Part shown: positions 1 through 9,635 of the stretch, piece after piece | Position numbering within the stretch: position 1 is the first letter of the stretch | Layout: each line of letters starts with the position of its first letter | Source: Burhinus oedicnemus | Taxonomy: Eukaryota; Chordata; Aves; Charadriiformes; Burhinidae | NCBI GenBank assembly: GCA_008921705.1 | Contig: VFFE01005959.1 | Location: 1,346 to 65,345, forward strand | Length of the DNA: 64,000 nucleotides | Direction: 5' to 3' | The notes under the pieces: generated by a model | What the model saw: only the letters and a program-made list of their open reading frames with translations | Database searches by the model: none | What the model was told of the DNA's origin: nothing | Made by a program: the position numbers and the translations under genes

Positions 1-534
1 CCCCCGCCTTTTGTTAGGCACAAGAGATTCCTGCTAGATGCACGACTTGTGGAGGCAGCTCCCACATGAGGTATTTATATATTTATATGTATATGATGGG
101 AATGTGGTATTGAAAGACCTGAAGTTTCAGGCTGAAGATAAGGGGAATTTCCCATTTCCTGTTTGTTTCACTGGAAGTTGCCTGGGAAGAGTCTGCAGCA
201 GTACTGGGACCAAAAGCTCCAAGATACGGCATTGGAAAGTAGCTCCTTAAAATAAACGTGTCCAGGGAAAACATCCGCTATTTAACACAATCACTGAGCA
301 AGTTTCAATGCCTGGGAGTGATCTCTGGCACTGCTTAAACTATGGGGATGGGTAAAGTGGATCCACCCCAGCCCTGCATGCATTTTGCTTTCAGCATCTT
401 TGGTGCCACTGGGACCACTGGACTGAATATCCCAGCACAGGGCCAGAATCACTGGATAATGCCCAGGAAGCTGGCAACTGTGGGTAGTGCTAAGGAAGCT
501 TTCTATAATAGCATGTAATGATGGAACAGGTGGG
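1..534. other. Intergenic DNA downstream of THNSL2
   Basis: No exon, conserved reading frame or repeat was recognised. The short open frames here (for example 38-250) have no family resemblance and no splice or promoter context. Confidence 0.6.
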
Positions 535-540
535 TTTATT
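535..540 (-). terminator. THNSL2: THNSL2 poly(A) signal AATAAA
   Basis: The minus strand reads AATAAA here, 227 bases beyond the THNSL2 stop codon. It is the first canonical hexamer downstream and would give a 3' UTR of about 250 bases. Confidence 0.75.
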
Positions 541-766
541 TAGAGTTTCAATCCATTTTTATGAATGTCTAGGAAAAAGAGTATACAACTGCAGAGCTCT
601 TTACTGAAAATGTTATTAAATATTCTACATAATTCAATGATGAAGTGTATTCCTGCTAATAATTCATTGCACGGAGACCGTAGGCTCCTCTCCCAGCATA
701 AAACTGGGCTTTCCTGGAAATGGCAAATGAGCCCTGGGAGGCAACAGCCAGCCATGCCCCAGTAGC

Positions 767-1034
767 TCAGGTCTGCGTGACTCCCTGCCCAGTAGTCTCC
801 CACTGTCCTGGGGGGGCCGACCGACCCCCCAGTGCCTCCCGCCGCTGTGCTGCAACTTCAATCCGCTCCCGGAGGGCCCGTGCCCAGTCCTGTCCCTGCT
901 CCAGGGGAGTGGACCTGGTCTCCATCCCTGTTAAGGCAGTGATTTCAGGGGGGAGCTGGGGTACCAGGCCAGCTCGGAGCAGGGCATCCTGAAATTTGGC
1001 TGCGGAGGCTGGAGCTAAGCAACATCGAGGTGTG
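767..1034 (-). CDS. THNSL2: THNSL2 coding exon 8 (last, with stop)
   Basis: Begins after a TTTTCAG acceptor and ends with TGA at 769-767. It starts with [19 protein letters not shown], which is strongly conserved. The final about 35 residues are rich in R, G, Q and T and align poorly with what I recall of mammalian orthologues, so the exact C-terminus is probably lineage-specific. Confidence 0.95.
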
Positions 1035-4000
1035 CTGAAAAGGAAAGAAAAGCAAGAAAACTTTTGATGTAAGCAAGCCTTGAGCTGGAGATGCTGCATG
1101 AGCAAGGGGGAAGTGATGCTCTGGTCCCCAACGCTCCTGACCATAGCTGTCCTTACCCATCCGGCTGCGAGTAGTGGTAGTGAGCAGCCACAGCGGAGTG
1201 GGGACACAGCAGGTACTGGTTTTCCTCCCAGCAGCGTTGCATGGCTTGCACGATGTCCTCATCGGAGGCTGAGCATGAGCGCAGGGTCTTGGAGAGCTGT
1301 GGCCCGAGGGGAAACAGGGAGGTTTGCACAGGGCTTCACCAGCCTACATGTTTCCAGCCAGGCTTGTGCCATGGGCACTCAGCAAAGCAGTTCGAAATAG
1401 GGAGGCTGGAGGATGGAGTTCCCCAGGGATTGAAGGAAAAGGGGTTGCGGCTGCAGCCGGGGGATGAGGCACTATTGAAAATGGCTGTGGGGCCAGGGTG
1501 CAAGCGAGGGGTTTCCATCCCCAGGTGCTGGGAGTGTGGGTGGAGACGAGCCGAGAGTCAGCTCCTCAGCTCTGCACTGCTATTTGCATGCTCCGAGGGA
1601 GTTTCTGAGGGCTTGTAAAACCCACCTCAGTGTAATAGCTCTTCTTTCTTTTAATAATGCAATCTTTTAGTATTTATTTTGCTACCGCGCAAGCAGGAGC
1701 AGGCGCCAGGCAAAGGATGCTCAGTGGGGGACAGCATGCGTTGGATGGGAAGAGGCAGGACTTTGCATATGTTCTGAAGAGCCTTGCAACTCAAACATCT
1801 GGTTTTCTTTTGTATTTCTCTCTGCTTTGTGTTCGTGCTCCCATTTGCCGCAACACCGAGGCTGCATTGCAGCCCTGAACCCAGCAGACACACTCCCAAG
1901 AGTCACACTCATTTTGTGCCAGCACCCGCTGCAGGATGCCTCGGTGCAAGGCCAGCGCTGGCACTGGAGTGGCCAAGGAAGGAGTGGTTGCATATTCTAC
2001 TTAAATAATTGTAGCTCATTTTTAATCAGTTGTGCAAAGAAGAAAGATGTTTCTTTAAAAAGAAAAATCAAAAAGGGGGTTTTAACATCTTCGTGCACAC
2101 ACACTGATATAAAACTCCTCTGGCCTCATGCTTAAATTTTTGGTTGGAAAATTTCCACTATGATATTTTTATTCTGAAAATGAGTTAGAAACAACTGGTA
2201 GTGGTAAATCTCCTTACACACACACACAGAAGGTGCCGCATGTGTAAGGAACTGACCTTTCTGTGCAAATCCTCCGGCAGCTTAAGGCTTTTCGACACGC
2301 TGAATCGCTCCATCAGTGTTTTCATCAGGCTGCTGTCAGAGCCTGAGAGCAACCAGAGGATCCTCTCCACGTTGTAAGGCTCCTGGGGTAACAAGACAAT
2401 AGGTGAGCAGCAGAAATTCGAGCATCTGTCTCAGGGGTAGAGCACCTATGTGGATTCTCTGATGTCTAATTAGGGTTGAGGTCCTACTGCCACGTTTTTC
2501 TTGGTGGAAGCTGAGGTGGGGTTTTTGTCTTCCCCTTGCATACCTACATCCCAAGACAAGTCTTTGGGAACATGATGTCTTTCAGACCTCTGACCTGTCA
2601 GAGCAGTCTGGCAGTGACCATCAGATTAAAAAAAAGCTAATGAAAGGACAACTGATAAATCAACGGTGTGACCACAACTGTACGATCACCTTGAGGAACC
2701 CAGGGTAATAACATACTCTGTATTTGAGAACCAGAAATATCCAGCTGTTTACTCAGTGTTGCAGATGCTGCTGTGAGTCACTCAGCTCCCGCGTGACTTA
2801 ATGAGACACCCAGCTCCCTGCAGGACTGACCGATAATCTTTATGAACATATAAGGCACATATAGGGCCTGACTGGCCTGTATAGCTATGTAGCAATCGGT
2901 GTTGCAACACCGCAGTAAAACTCAGTGCAAGACCATACAGGAGGGTCTCAAAACAATTTTACTGCTCACTGTCTCATTCCTGCACGCTCACAAGCACCAA
3001 GAAGCATGAATCCAGGTGGTTTGGCCAAGATACCTTATAGGGACAGACAGGACAAGGGGCACCGACTACCAAGTCCTCATCATATCTCCTGGGTTCGAGT
3101 GCTGCTTTTGGATAAGCTCTTTATACCTTTTACCAGCTGATGGTGCCTGTGACCTTTTGTCTCTCCATCCTGTCCTACCTTGGCGAGTCACCAGGACTTA
3201 CTCAGCCTTTCGTGCCCTTATCTGGGTGGCTTATGGCCCCAGTCCTGTTCTTCATCTTCCCACCATCATCTCCCAGAGCCTCCAGCCTGTAATCTTCAGT
3301 CTAGTCTGGGCGTAGCCTGCCCTTTGCTTTAGGCTGTCCCCTGTTTAAGGCGGTCCTCTGCTTCCCAACCTGGCTGTCCTGAGAAGCTACGTGCCCGGAC
3401 TTTGATGATCTGCTACTGGAGGTGCCTCCAGCACCATCCTCTTGACACCGTTTCTCATGTCCTTCTTTCTGTTGCTCCCAATTCCAGACCTTCCCCTTCA
3501 CCCTCCATTTGTACCAGCCTTATGGTTTCCACTACAGATCACTACACGGACACCACTAAGTTGAACTGGGCCAGGACACTGGTGCAAGCACTGGCCTTGC
3601 CGTTTAAATTATTAGCCAGCTCTCTGGTGTGGTTTTGTCCCACGCCACTAGAGTTGTCCAGGAGAACGTCTGGGCCCAGTTTGGAGGACAGGTCATGCTA
3701 GGGACTGTTCCCAAGGAAAGTTTGGGCATGTGGACATGAGCTGCATTGTGCTTCCTGACACAGACTTTCTGCTTCACCAGTTAGTGTCTAACTGGAAAGT
3801 TTTCTCTGCTTTAGCATAGTCTGCAGAAGAGTCAACCTAAAGAGGTTGTGCACTCTCTTTCCAACTCCCGACTGGACAAAGCCCTGAGCAACCCGGTCTG
3901 ACCTCAGGACTGACCCTGCTTTGAGCAGGTCCTAACTAGATACCTCCTGAATTCCCCTCCAGCATGAATGATCTGTTGAACTGTAGAAATATTTGCATGG

Positions 4001-7000
4001 ATGCTTCAGATGTGAGCTGAACGATGATGTCCCATGCAGCTGTGCAGAAGGATACATCCATCCAGCTCCTTGGGAATCTCTGGACATGACCTTGTCTGGC
4101 TGCCTCCCTCATGATCCCAAAGTCTGGTACATGCTTAGGTGCCTCAGCAGACCAGTGCTACTGAAGGGACATGGGCCAAGAGAGGAGCCCAGCTACCCTT
4201 TGAGCTCTGAGGAGCCCCACAAATTCATGCCTCAGGAGGAAAGTCAAGCTGCAGACCACAGCAGCCTGGTGATAAGGGTATAATGTCTTCCCAGTGTGTT
4301 TAAACAGCTTTTGGAAAATCCAGGTAGCTTAAGGCCACAGTGATACAACACCAAGTGTTGTATCACTTTGGTCACTTGTTTGGAAGCAGATCCAGTCCCT
4401 GTGGATCACAGGGTAGGTATGAAAGGGGAAGTATTTGTTTCCAGGCGTTTGGTTTCTGTACCTCCGTGACTTTTCATTTCTGAGGCCTTTGCCTGCCTGC
4501 TGAGACTTGTTTTGCTCTGAGCAAGCTCCAGATGGCCATAGATGAGGCATTTCTTCAGGGCTTCCCTACCTTCTCCCTGGTCTCTTCTCTTGCTCTTGGT
4601 GGAGCCTTTCAGAAGCATCAACAAAGCCCCTGAGACATGATGAGATTTATAATTTTCTAAGTGTCACATTTTGAGAAAATGTTCCTCTCTTGCTAAACTT
4701 GCACATAATGAAACCCCAGAAACCTAGCATTTAACAATGAAGACTACAAAGTCAAGCCCTAAAAAGTGAGGAAGAAGGTGTTTGATCCTTCTCAACTCAG
4801 CAGTCTGCAGCGTAAATGCTCAATATGAGTCACACCTCTTAATGCATTGCTGAAAGGCATTGCCAGTGTCAGAATTATGCTTTCATAAACCAGGGAGAAC
4901 AGAGTACGAGGAAAAAAAAAATTATAATATTTGGTATTTTCCCATTTTGGTCAATTCATTACATACCTGAATATCCATGGCTGATGCTAATGTAGCCTTC
5001 ACGCTCTCTGACACTGAGAAATCCCCATGTTGAACAGTCCTATGAATGATGTCATTGCTGTTAACCACGGCAACAAGTCGAATAGGAAGACCCATTTTCT
5101 GGGCAATACAGCCAGCTAAAAAAAAAGTGAAAAAATACATGCATGCTTGATGAAGAAACATGCAAAGGACATTTAGCAAAGAAGTCATTGTACAAATTGA
5201 TTGAGCATGTAGTTCCAAAGCAGATGCAAATGACATTCCCTAATGGGCTTTGAGATATCTGTCTTTAATGTTTTGGTAGAGTACCAGATTGTAAAATCCA
5301 AGGATGCAGTGCTCCAAGATTGTAAAATCCAAGGATGCAGTGCTCCACCTGCCATCGAACACTGACCCTGGGGCATCTCCACATTTAAAGATGGATGGGC
5401 AGGGGACCAAGAGGTCAGGTAGTTGCCGTTCAAGCAAGAGAGATGAAGCTTTTGGGCTCTTGCAGTTTGTTAATGCTGCCTCAGATGGGCAGCCTGGAAA
5501 TTCAGTGAATGCAGTTGAGTGTGTTGAATCCTTTATTGCTTTCATAAGACTATTTTGGGATAGAAGGAATCAAGGACTCACATTTAGAAGGCCAGATTAT
5601 GCAACTAAGAGTGGTTCTCTTGACTGCGCACTACCATGCAAACCAGAATAGGACCAGGCGGGACTCCACACCTCTATTAATGTCTCACTTAGGAAATCAG
5701 AGCCACAGTATTTTCCCTCTTTTCTGGATCAAACACATTCTGTCCTCTTCTAATGTGCCCATCCTCAAGATAGCTACAGTCATCATCAAGGGGTGGTTTG
5801 GGATTTTCTACACCTTGCATCAGTGACATCTAAATGAGTAATAACCACACATGAGTAATAAAATATAAGTGGTTCTGAAGAAATCCTACCAGAGAGTGGG
5901 TGTTTTAATAAATAGCAATACCCAGAATCTGCAAAGTGCTTTTAGTCCATAGGTCACAGCACTCTCTCTCTTCTATATCTAACCTATCTTTTTTCCCTTC
6001 ACCTGTAATATTTCCTCCTCCTCCTGTTGGCACAACAATTTCCACCACTGGTAGCGGGGTGGTATCCAGGGATGGGGCACACTGAAAGTAAGCATAGAAG
6101 TGGTGAGCAATCTGCACCATAATCCTAGACCAATTGACCGAATTCAAGCTCATCAGATTGTATTTTCTGGCAAAGTCGACATCAGCGAACAGTTCCTTGA
6201 TCGGCTCATCGATTTCATCACTGTTCCCATGAGCTGTCAAAAGGGGAAAGGAAAGATTAGATCTGCCAACATCAGCACATCAGGTACAAGGTGTTTCTGC
6301 TCAGAAATAGGGTCAGGCTCAAGCCCTGGGTTTTGCTGCAGCCAGGGGCGTCCTGAGCTGCCCATCTGCCTCAGGGGCTGTATGAGCCAGGGGTTGAGTA
6401 GCGCCATGTGGATGCCAGGTGGTTTGTGCAGACATTGCACTCCGCGCTCTTGTGTATGCCAAGCATATATTTGCCAGGAAGGCAAATGCCTGCATCCCCT
6501 GTGAGATGCCAAGGCGAGACCTGGCTGAGCAGAGGCGTCCATGGGACAGCACAAGTACCCCGTGGTGATCCCCATCATGGGGGTAGGGGATGGACCACCC
6601 AAGAAAGTGAGAGGACAGAGGGAAGGAGTCACTCTTGATGCTTTTAGTGCCAAGAAATGGTACTGAATTCAGTGCAGCTAAACACCAACCACCTGCATGG
6701 AGGCAGGTCTGATCTGTGGCCAGGTGAAAAGGAAGCCTTGAACCACTTTTCATCAAAGTGGGGATGTCTGCTATAAGCTCCTGTTAGCCAGACATCTGGG
6801 TACGGTGGCCATGATGGCAATGACCCAGCTGGCTGCAACTGATAAAGCAGCAGCCCCCTGAGACTTTTAGGGTCATGGTTTTGATAGAGCAGGGCCATAA
6901 AGTGGACAGTCCAACAGTAATGCCAACCAGCAAAGACATGGACGTTGTCTTCAATGACGGTGGTCATCTGAAGTTCCTGTATTTGAGTGCAGAACCCCTT

Positions 7001-8453
7001 GGGCAGCAGAACAAAGATGTCTATGTTCTTCTGCCCTCTCACACTCTCGATGGCTGAGCTCCCTGTGTCCCCTGAAGTCCCTGTTTCAAAGTGAGGGAGA
7101 ATCAAGAAAAGCAAAAAATGGATGCGTCAGTCAAACCTGCATCATTGCACTTTAAGAAAAACGCAGAAATGCTCCATGAGATGTTTTTGGCTAGAGCACC
7201 CGCCCTGGCATTGCCCAGAGATCACTCACCAGCCACCCATGAGTCAATACCACCCCAGGACATCAATGGGGAGGACCATGGGATGATGGTTCTCAAGGTA
7301 AAATCCTGCCCGGAAGTTTTACGTTCCACCAAGAGGCATACTCACCCACCAGAATAGTGACATGCTTCTGCTTTTTCTCCAAGAAGTACTGTAAAAACTG
7401 CCCTGTGCAGGACAAGGACAGATCCTTAAATGCGTAAGTAACCCCGTGCCACAGCTCCAAAATGTTCAGCCCATCTTTCAGTCTGGACAGATGGACGACG
7501 TCCTTATGTCTGAACCTGCTGAAGGCCCTGTCAATCAGGTCTAGAGGGAAAATGGTTAAAGGGGTAGTTAGACTGGGTAAAGGAGTATCTTTCTGACCCA
7601 TGGCTTCCCGCATCTGTGCTCTTCATGCTCCTGGAAAGCTTTCTGCACAACCAAAGGCTCTCAGTTGCTGGAAAGGTGACAGATATCCAACAAGTTATTC
7701 TTAGTTACTAGGAGTAAACCAGCCCACTTCATTGTTTTCGATAGCTCTATGGTGAGAGACCCCAGAGGACACCCGACACAACCAGAGCAAACTGTCTTAA
7801 AAAATAAAATACAGGAAACAAATTTTATCATAACACGCTCTTGAGATAGAGGTTGTAGCTGCCCTCTAGTGGAAGTGATAGCTCTTAAATGTTAAAAACG
7901 TTAAAAATTGGACCTCAGTGAGCGCATGGAGCAGCAGAAAGCCCTGGTGGGAGGGCAGGTCTGGAGCAGCGAGTAGGACCACAGCATCAGCCATTGCTAT
8001 TGCAGTCACCACAATCCCTATTTGCACACAGGGGACACCTTTTCCAGAAGGTAATAAGCCCCAGCAAGGTGACAGAGAAGAGGGTACAGAAAGGAGCAGG
8101 CAATGGTGCAACAGGCTCTGTCCTCTGGGGCCTGCGAAGAGGATGGGGCAAAGGCAGGCAGACGCATCTGAACACCTCAAAACCCTCGTGCACATGCCTG
8201 CGAGCAGCTCCCTGCAGGGCTGAGACTCACCATTGAGACTGCTCCGCGGGACCAGCTCGGCCGTGATGAAAAGGGAGCACAGCTCCTTCACCAGCTCCGG
8301 GTAGGAGAGGCAGCTCCACCTCCGTAGGGTGTCCCTGTCCAGCGAGGGAATGTGCTGGGGCATGAAGAGGCCCCCGTCGGGTGCGTAGCCGGAGAAGAGG
8401 GCTCCCTCGAAGTCAACGGCCCCTGCGCCTCCCCGTGTGCTGACGTACTCCAT
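767..8453 (-). CDS. THNSL2: Threonine synthase-like 2 (8 coding exons, complete)
   Basis: Spliced CDS on the minus strand: 8453-8231, 7540-7346, 7080-6928, 6233-6003, 5115-4967, 2382-2257, 1296-1157, 1034-767. That is 1485 nt and 494 residues, slightly longer than the mammalian protein (about 484). Every junction is GT-AG and keeps frame. The protein is a fold-type II PLP enzyme. The Schiff-base lysine lies in [10 protein letters not shown] (K113), the phosphate-binding SGDTG loop is at 142-146, and a glycine-rich PTGGGGN loop is at about 259-265. Known family role: vertebrate THNSL2 acts as a phospho-lyase on O-phosphohomoserine and phosphothreonine rather than as a true threonine synthase, and a secreted splice form (SOFAT) is described in mammals. 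The start was chosen because MEYVSTRG matches the conserved N-terminus; an acceptor lies only 5 nt upstream, so the 5' leader is spliced. FABP1 lies head-to-head about 11.5 kb away. The C-terminal tail after about residue 460 is divergent. Confidence 0.97.
1157..1296 (-). CDS. THNSL2: THNSL2 coding exon 7
   Basis: 140 nt from acceptor CCACAG to donor GTAAGG. Translation gives [18 protein letters not shown] followed by [14 protein letters not shown]. This is the conserved C-terminal domain motif in which a histidine-containing CPHSAVAV segment follows the CWEENQYLL helix. Confidence 0.95.
2257..2382 (-). CDS. THNSL2: THNSL2 coding exon 6
   Basis: 126 nt (42 codons, phase 0 on both sides) between acceptor CCCCAG and donor GTCAGT. 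It encodes [16 protein letters not shown], matching the family block PYNxERxxWLLSGSD, and ends in LPEDLHRK. Confidence 0.95.
3911..3975 (+). mobile_element. CR1 LINE 3' tail remnant
   Basis: The stretch reading CTGCTTTGAGCAGGT, then ACTAGATACCTCCTGA and a degraded CCTCCAGCATGAATGAT resembles the CR1 3' end (ctgctttgagcagg, ggttggactagatgacctcc, aggtcccttccaacc, atgattctatgat). It lies in THNSL2 intron 6 and is old and degraded. Confidence 0.6.
4335..4371. repeat. Near-perfect hairpin in THNSL2 intron
   Basis: Positions 4340-4351 and 4355-4366 form a perfect 12-bp inverted repeat around a 3-base loop. Outward pairing extends the stem to 17 bp (4335-4351 with 4355-4371) with one mismatch. It is too compact for a typical pre-miRNA. 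Confidence 0.85.
4967..5115 (-). CDS. THNSL2: THNSL2 coding exon 5
   Basis: 149 nt preceded by a T-rich tract and TAG acceptor, ending in CAG followed by GTATGT. It encodes [15 protein letters not shown] through LASAMDIQ, an alpha/beta core segment conserved in threonine synthase-like proteins. Confidence 0.95.
5286..5347. repeat. Perfect 31-bp tandem duplication
   Basis: Positions 5286-5316 and 5317-5347 are identical, head-to-tail copies starting AGATTGTAAAATCCAAGG. The duplication is intronic, between THNSL2 coding exons 4 and 5. Complete identity suggests a recent event. Confidence 0.95.
6003..6233 (-). CDS. THNSL2: THNSL2 coding exon 4
   Basis: 231 nt from acceptor GACAG to donor GTGAAG at 6002. 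It encodes about residues 191-267, with conserved [16 protein letters not shown] and the glycine-rich VVPTGGGGN loop near the cofactor. Confidence 0.95.
6928..7080 (-). CDS. THNSL2: THNSL2 coding exon 3 (phosphate loop)
   Basis: 153 nt from acceptor ACAG to donor GTTGGC. It starts with the [12 protein letters not shown] segment, the PLP-phosphate-binding loop, and continues through LLPKG and IQELQMTTV. The donor is a weak GTTGGC, but frame and alignment to the family across this junction (VHVFA then [11 protein letters not shown]) support it. Confidence 0.93.
7346..7540 (-). CDS. THNSL2: THNSL2 coding exon 2 (PLP lysine)
   Basis: 195 nt between acceptor CTAG (7544-7541) and donor GTGAGT (7345). 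It encodes residues 75-139 plus one base, including [16 protein letters not shown] with the PLP-binding lysine K113. Confidence 0.96.
7856..7872 (-). promoter_or_regulatory. CTCF-like binding motif
   Basis: The minus strand reads CCACTAGAGGGCAGCTA, which fits the vertebrate CTCF core CCASYAGRKGGCRSYR at every position. It lies in the intron between THNSL2 coding exons 1 and 2. Occupancy cannot be told from sequence. Confidence 0.6.
8231..8453 (-). CDS. THNSL2: THNSL2 coding exon 1
   Basis: Encodes residues 1-74 plus one base of codon 75, ending in AATG followed by donor GTGAGT at 8230. It contains the conserved N-terminal [18 protein letters not shown] block. The exon itself extends 5 nt upstream to 8458, where a CCACAG acceptor shows that the 5' untranslated leader comes from a separate exon. 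The open frame continues past both borders by chance. Confidence 0.95.
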
Positions 8454-8939
8454 AGGTCCTGTGGAAGCATTGCAGTCATTGCCAGGGCCACAGAGCATCC
8501 CCCCCACTGGGAGCAGCCCCGCATCCCTGACTCCCCCCAACACTTCCCATGTAGACAGACAGAGCTCCTCAGGGAATAAAACACCTCTTCCCCTAAAAAG
8601 TTCACACTGTGGTGAGCTAGACTGGACAGAGCCAGCGGAAGGCACACAGCATTTTGTGGGTGGTGGAAATGCTGGAGATTTGCTCGGAGGTGGCTCCTCG
8701 TCCCGCTTTCCCTGTGCCCTTCCCACCCTGCCCTGGAGACACTTCCTGGCCCGAGCAAAAGCCTTGACAGCGTAGCAGTCACCGTGCAAGCACGTCATGT
8801 CCCCTGCAGGCTAATTGCAAAAGCTGGAGTTTTAAAATATAAAAAAAATAAATGAAATAAAAGGAAACAACTATGTTTTTCGAGCAGGCTGATTTTGTTC
8901 AAAGGGGTTAAACTAAGGACAGGATTTAACGCAGTGCAG

Positions 8940-9300
8940 GAAGGGCTGAGCTAAATCCGCCGGCTCCATGCAAATCCCACCGAGCAGCCGCGGGCGCTGC
9001 TGGGAGAGGCCCCCTCTCGCCCCGATCCCGTGAACCCCCGCAGCCATTCCCACCTGGGGCACTCTGGCCAACAGTGCAGCCCCTCGGCACGGCACGGCAC
9101 GGCACGGCACGGCACAGCTGCAGGCCACTTGACCCCACGCAGAGGCAGGAAAGTGGCTGAGCAACTCGCCGCCACCACCGCTTGCAACCCAGCCACCCTT
9201 TGCACTTGTGCTCACGGAAAACTTCTCCCCGTTGCAACTCGCCAAGGTTCCCCTCGCCGCGCGGCGCAGCCGGTGGACGTGGCTGTCCTGCACCGAGCCT
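8940..9300 (-). promoter_or_regulatory. THNSL2: GC-rich candidate THNSL2 promoter and leader exon
   Basis: This is the only GC- and CpG-rich stretch just upstream of THNSL2 on its strand (for example CCTCGCCGCGCGGCGCAGCC near 9254). The first coding exon opens with an acceptor 5 nt before the ATG, so a noncoding leader exon is needed. A plausible donor, CCCAG followed by GTGGGA, ends at 9054 on the minus strand. There is no TATA box. Assignment as promoter is inference. Confidence 0.45.
9086..9115. repeat. (GGCAC)6 microsatellite
   Basis: Six uninterrupted GGCAC units inside the GC-rich block upstream of THNSL2. If the leader exon is placed correctly, the array lies in or next to its 5' UTR or promoter. 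Confidence 0.95.
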
Positions 9301-9561
9301 GGGAATGGGAATATGTGGGAAAGATGGAGTCAAGCTGCTCCTGGTGGTGCCGGGCAGCAGGGCAAGGGACAGCAGGCACGAGCTGCAGCTGCGGAGAAAT
9401 CTAGTTAAATATTAGGACATAGCTTTTAACTGTGAGGGTGATCAAGCATGGGGCTTGGAGAGCTTATTGTCTCCAGTATAACCCCGGAGAAACTCAAAAT
9501 TCAACTGGGGAAGCACTGAGCCACCTGATTTAACTGTGAGGTTGGATTTAAATTTGAGATT

Positions 9562-9635
9562 GAACCTGCTTAAAGCAGGGTTTGGGTCAGAAACCCCCAG
9601 AGGTCCCTTCCAACCAAAATCAGTCTGTAATTCAG
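9562..9635 (+). mobile_element. CR1 LINE 3' tail remnant
   Basis: ACCTGCTTAAAGCAGGGTTT followed by CCCCCAGAGGTCCCTTCCAACC and a degraded attctgtgattc-like end matches the usual CR1 3' terminus in plus orientation. Confidence 0.65.

Noticed and set aside
7866..8798. 310-codon minus-strand open frame
   Set aside because: Only 8453-8231 is real (THNSL2 exon 1). The rest reads through a GTGAGT donor and an upstream acceptor and has no family similarity.
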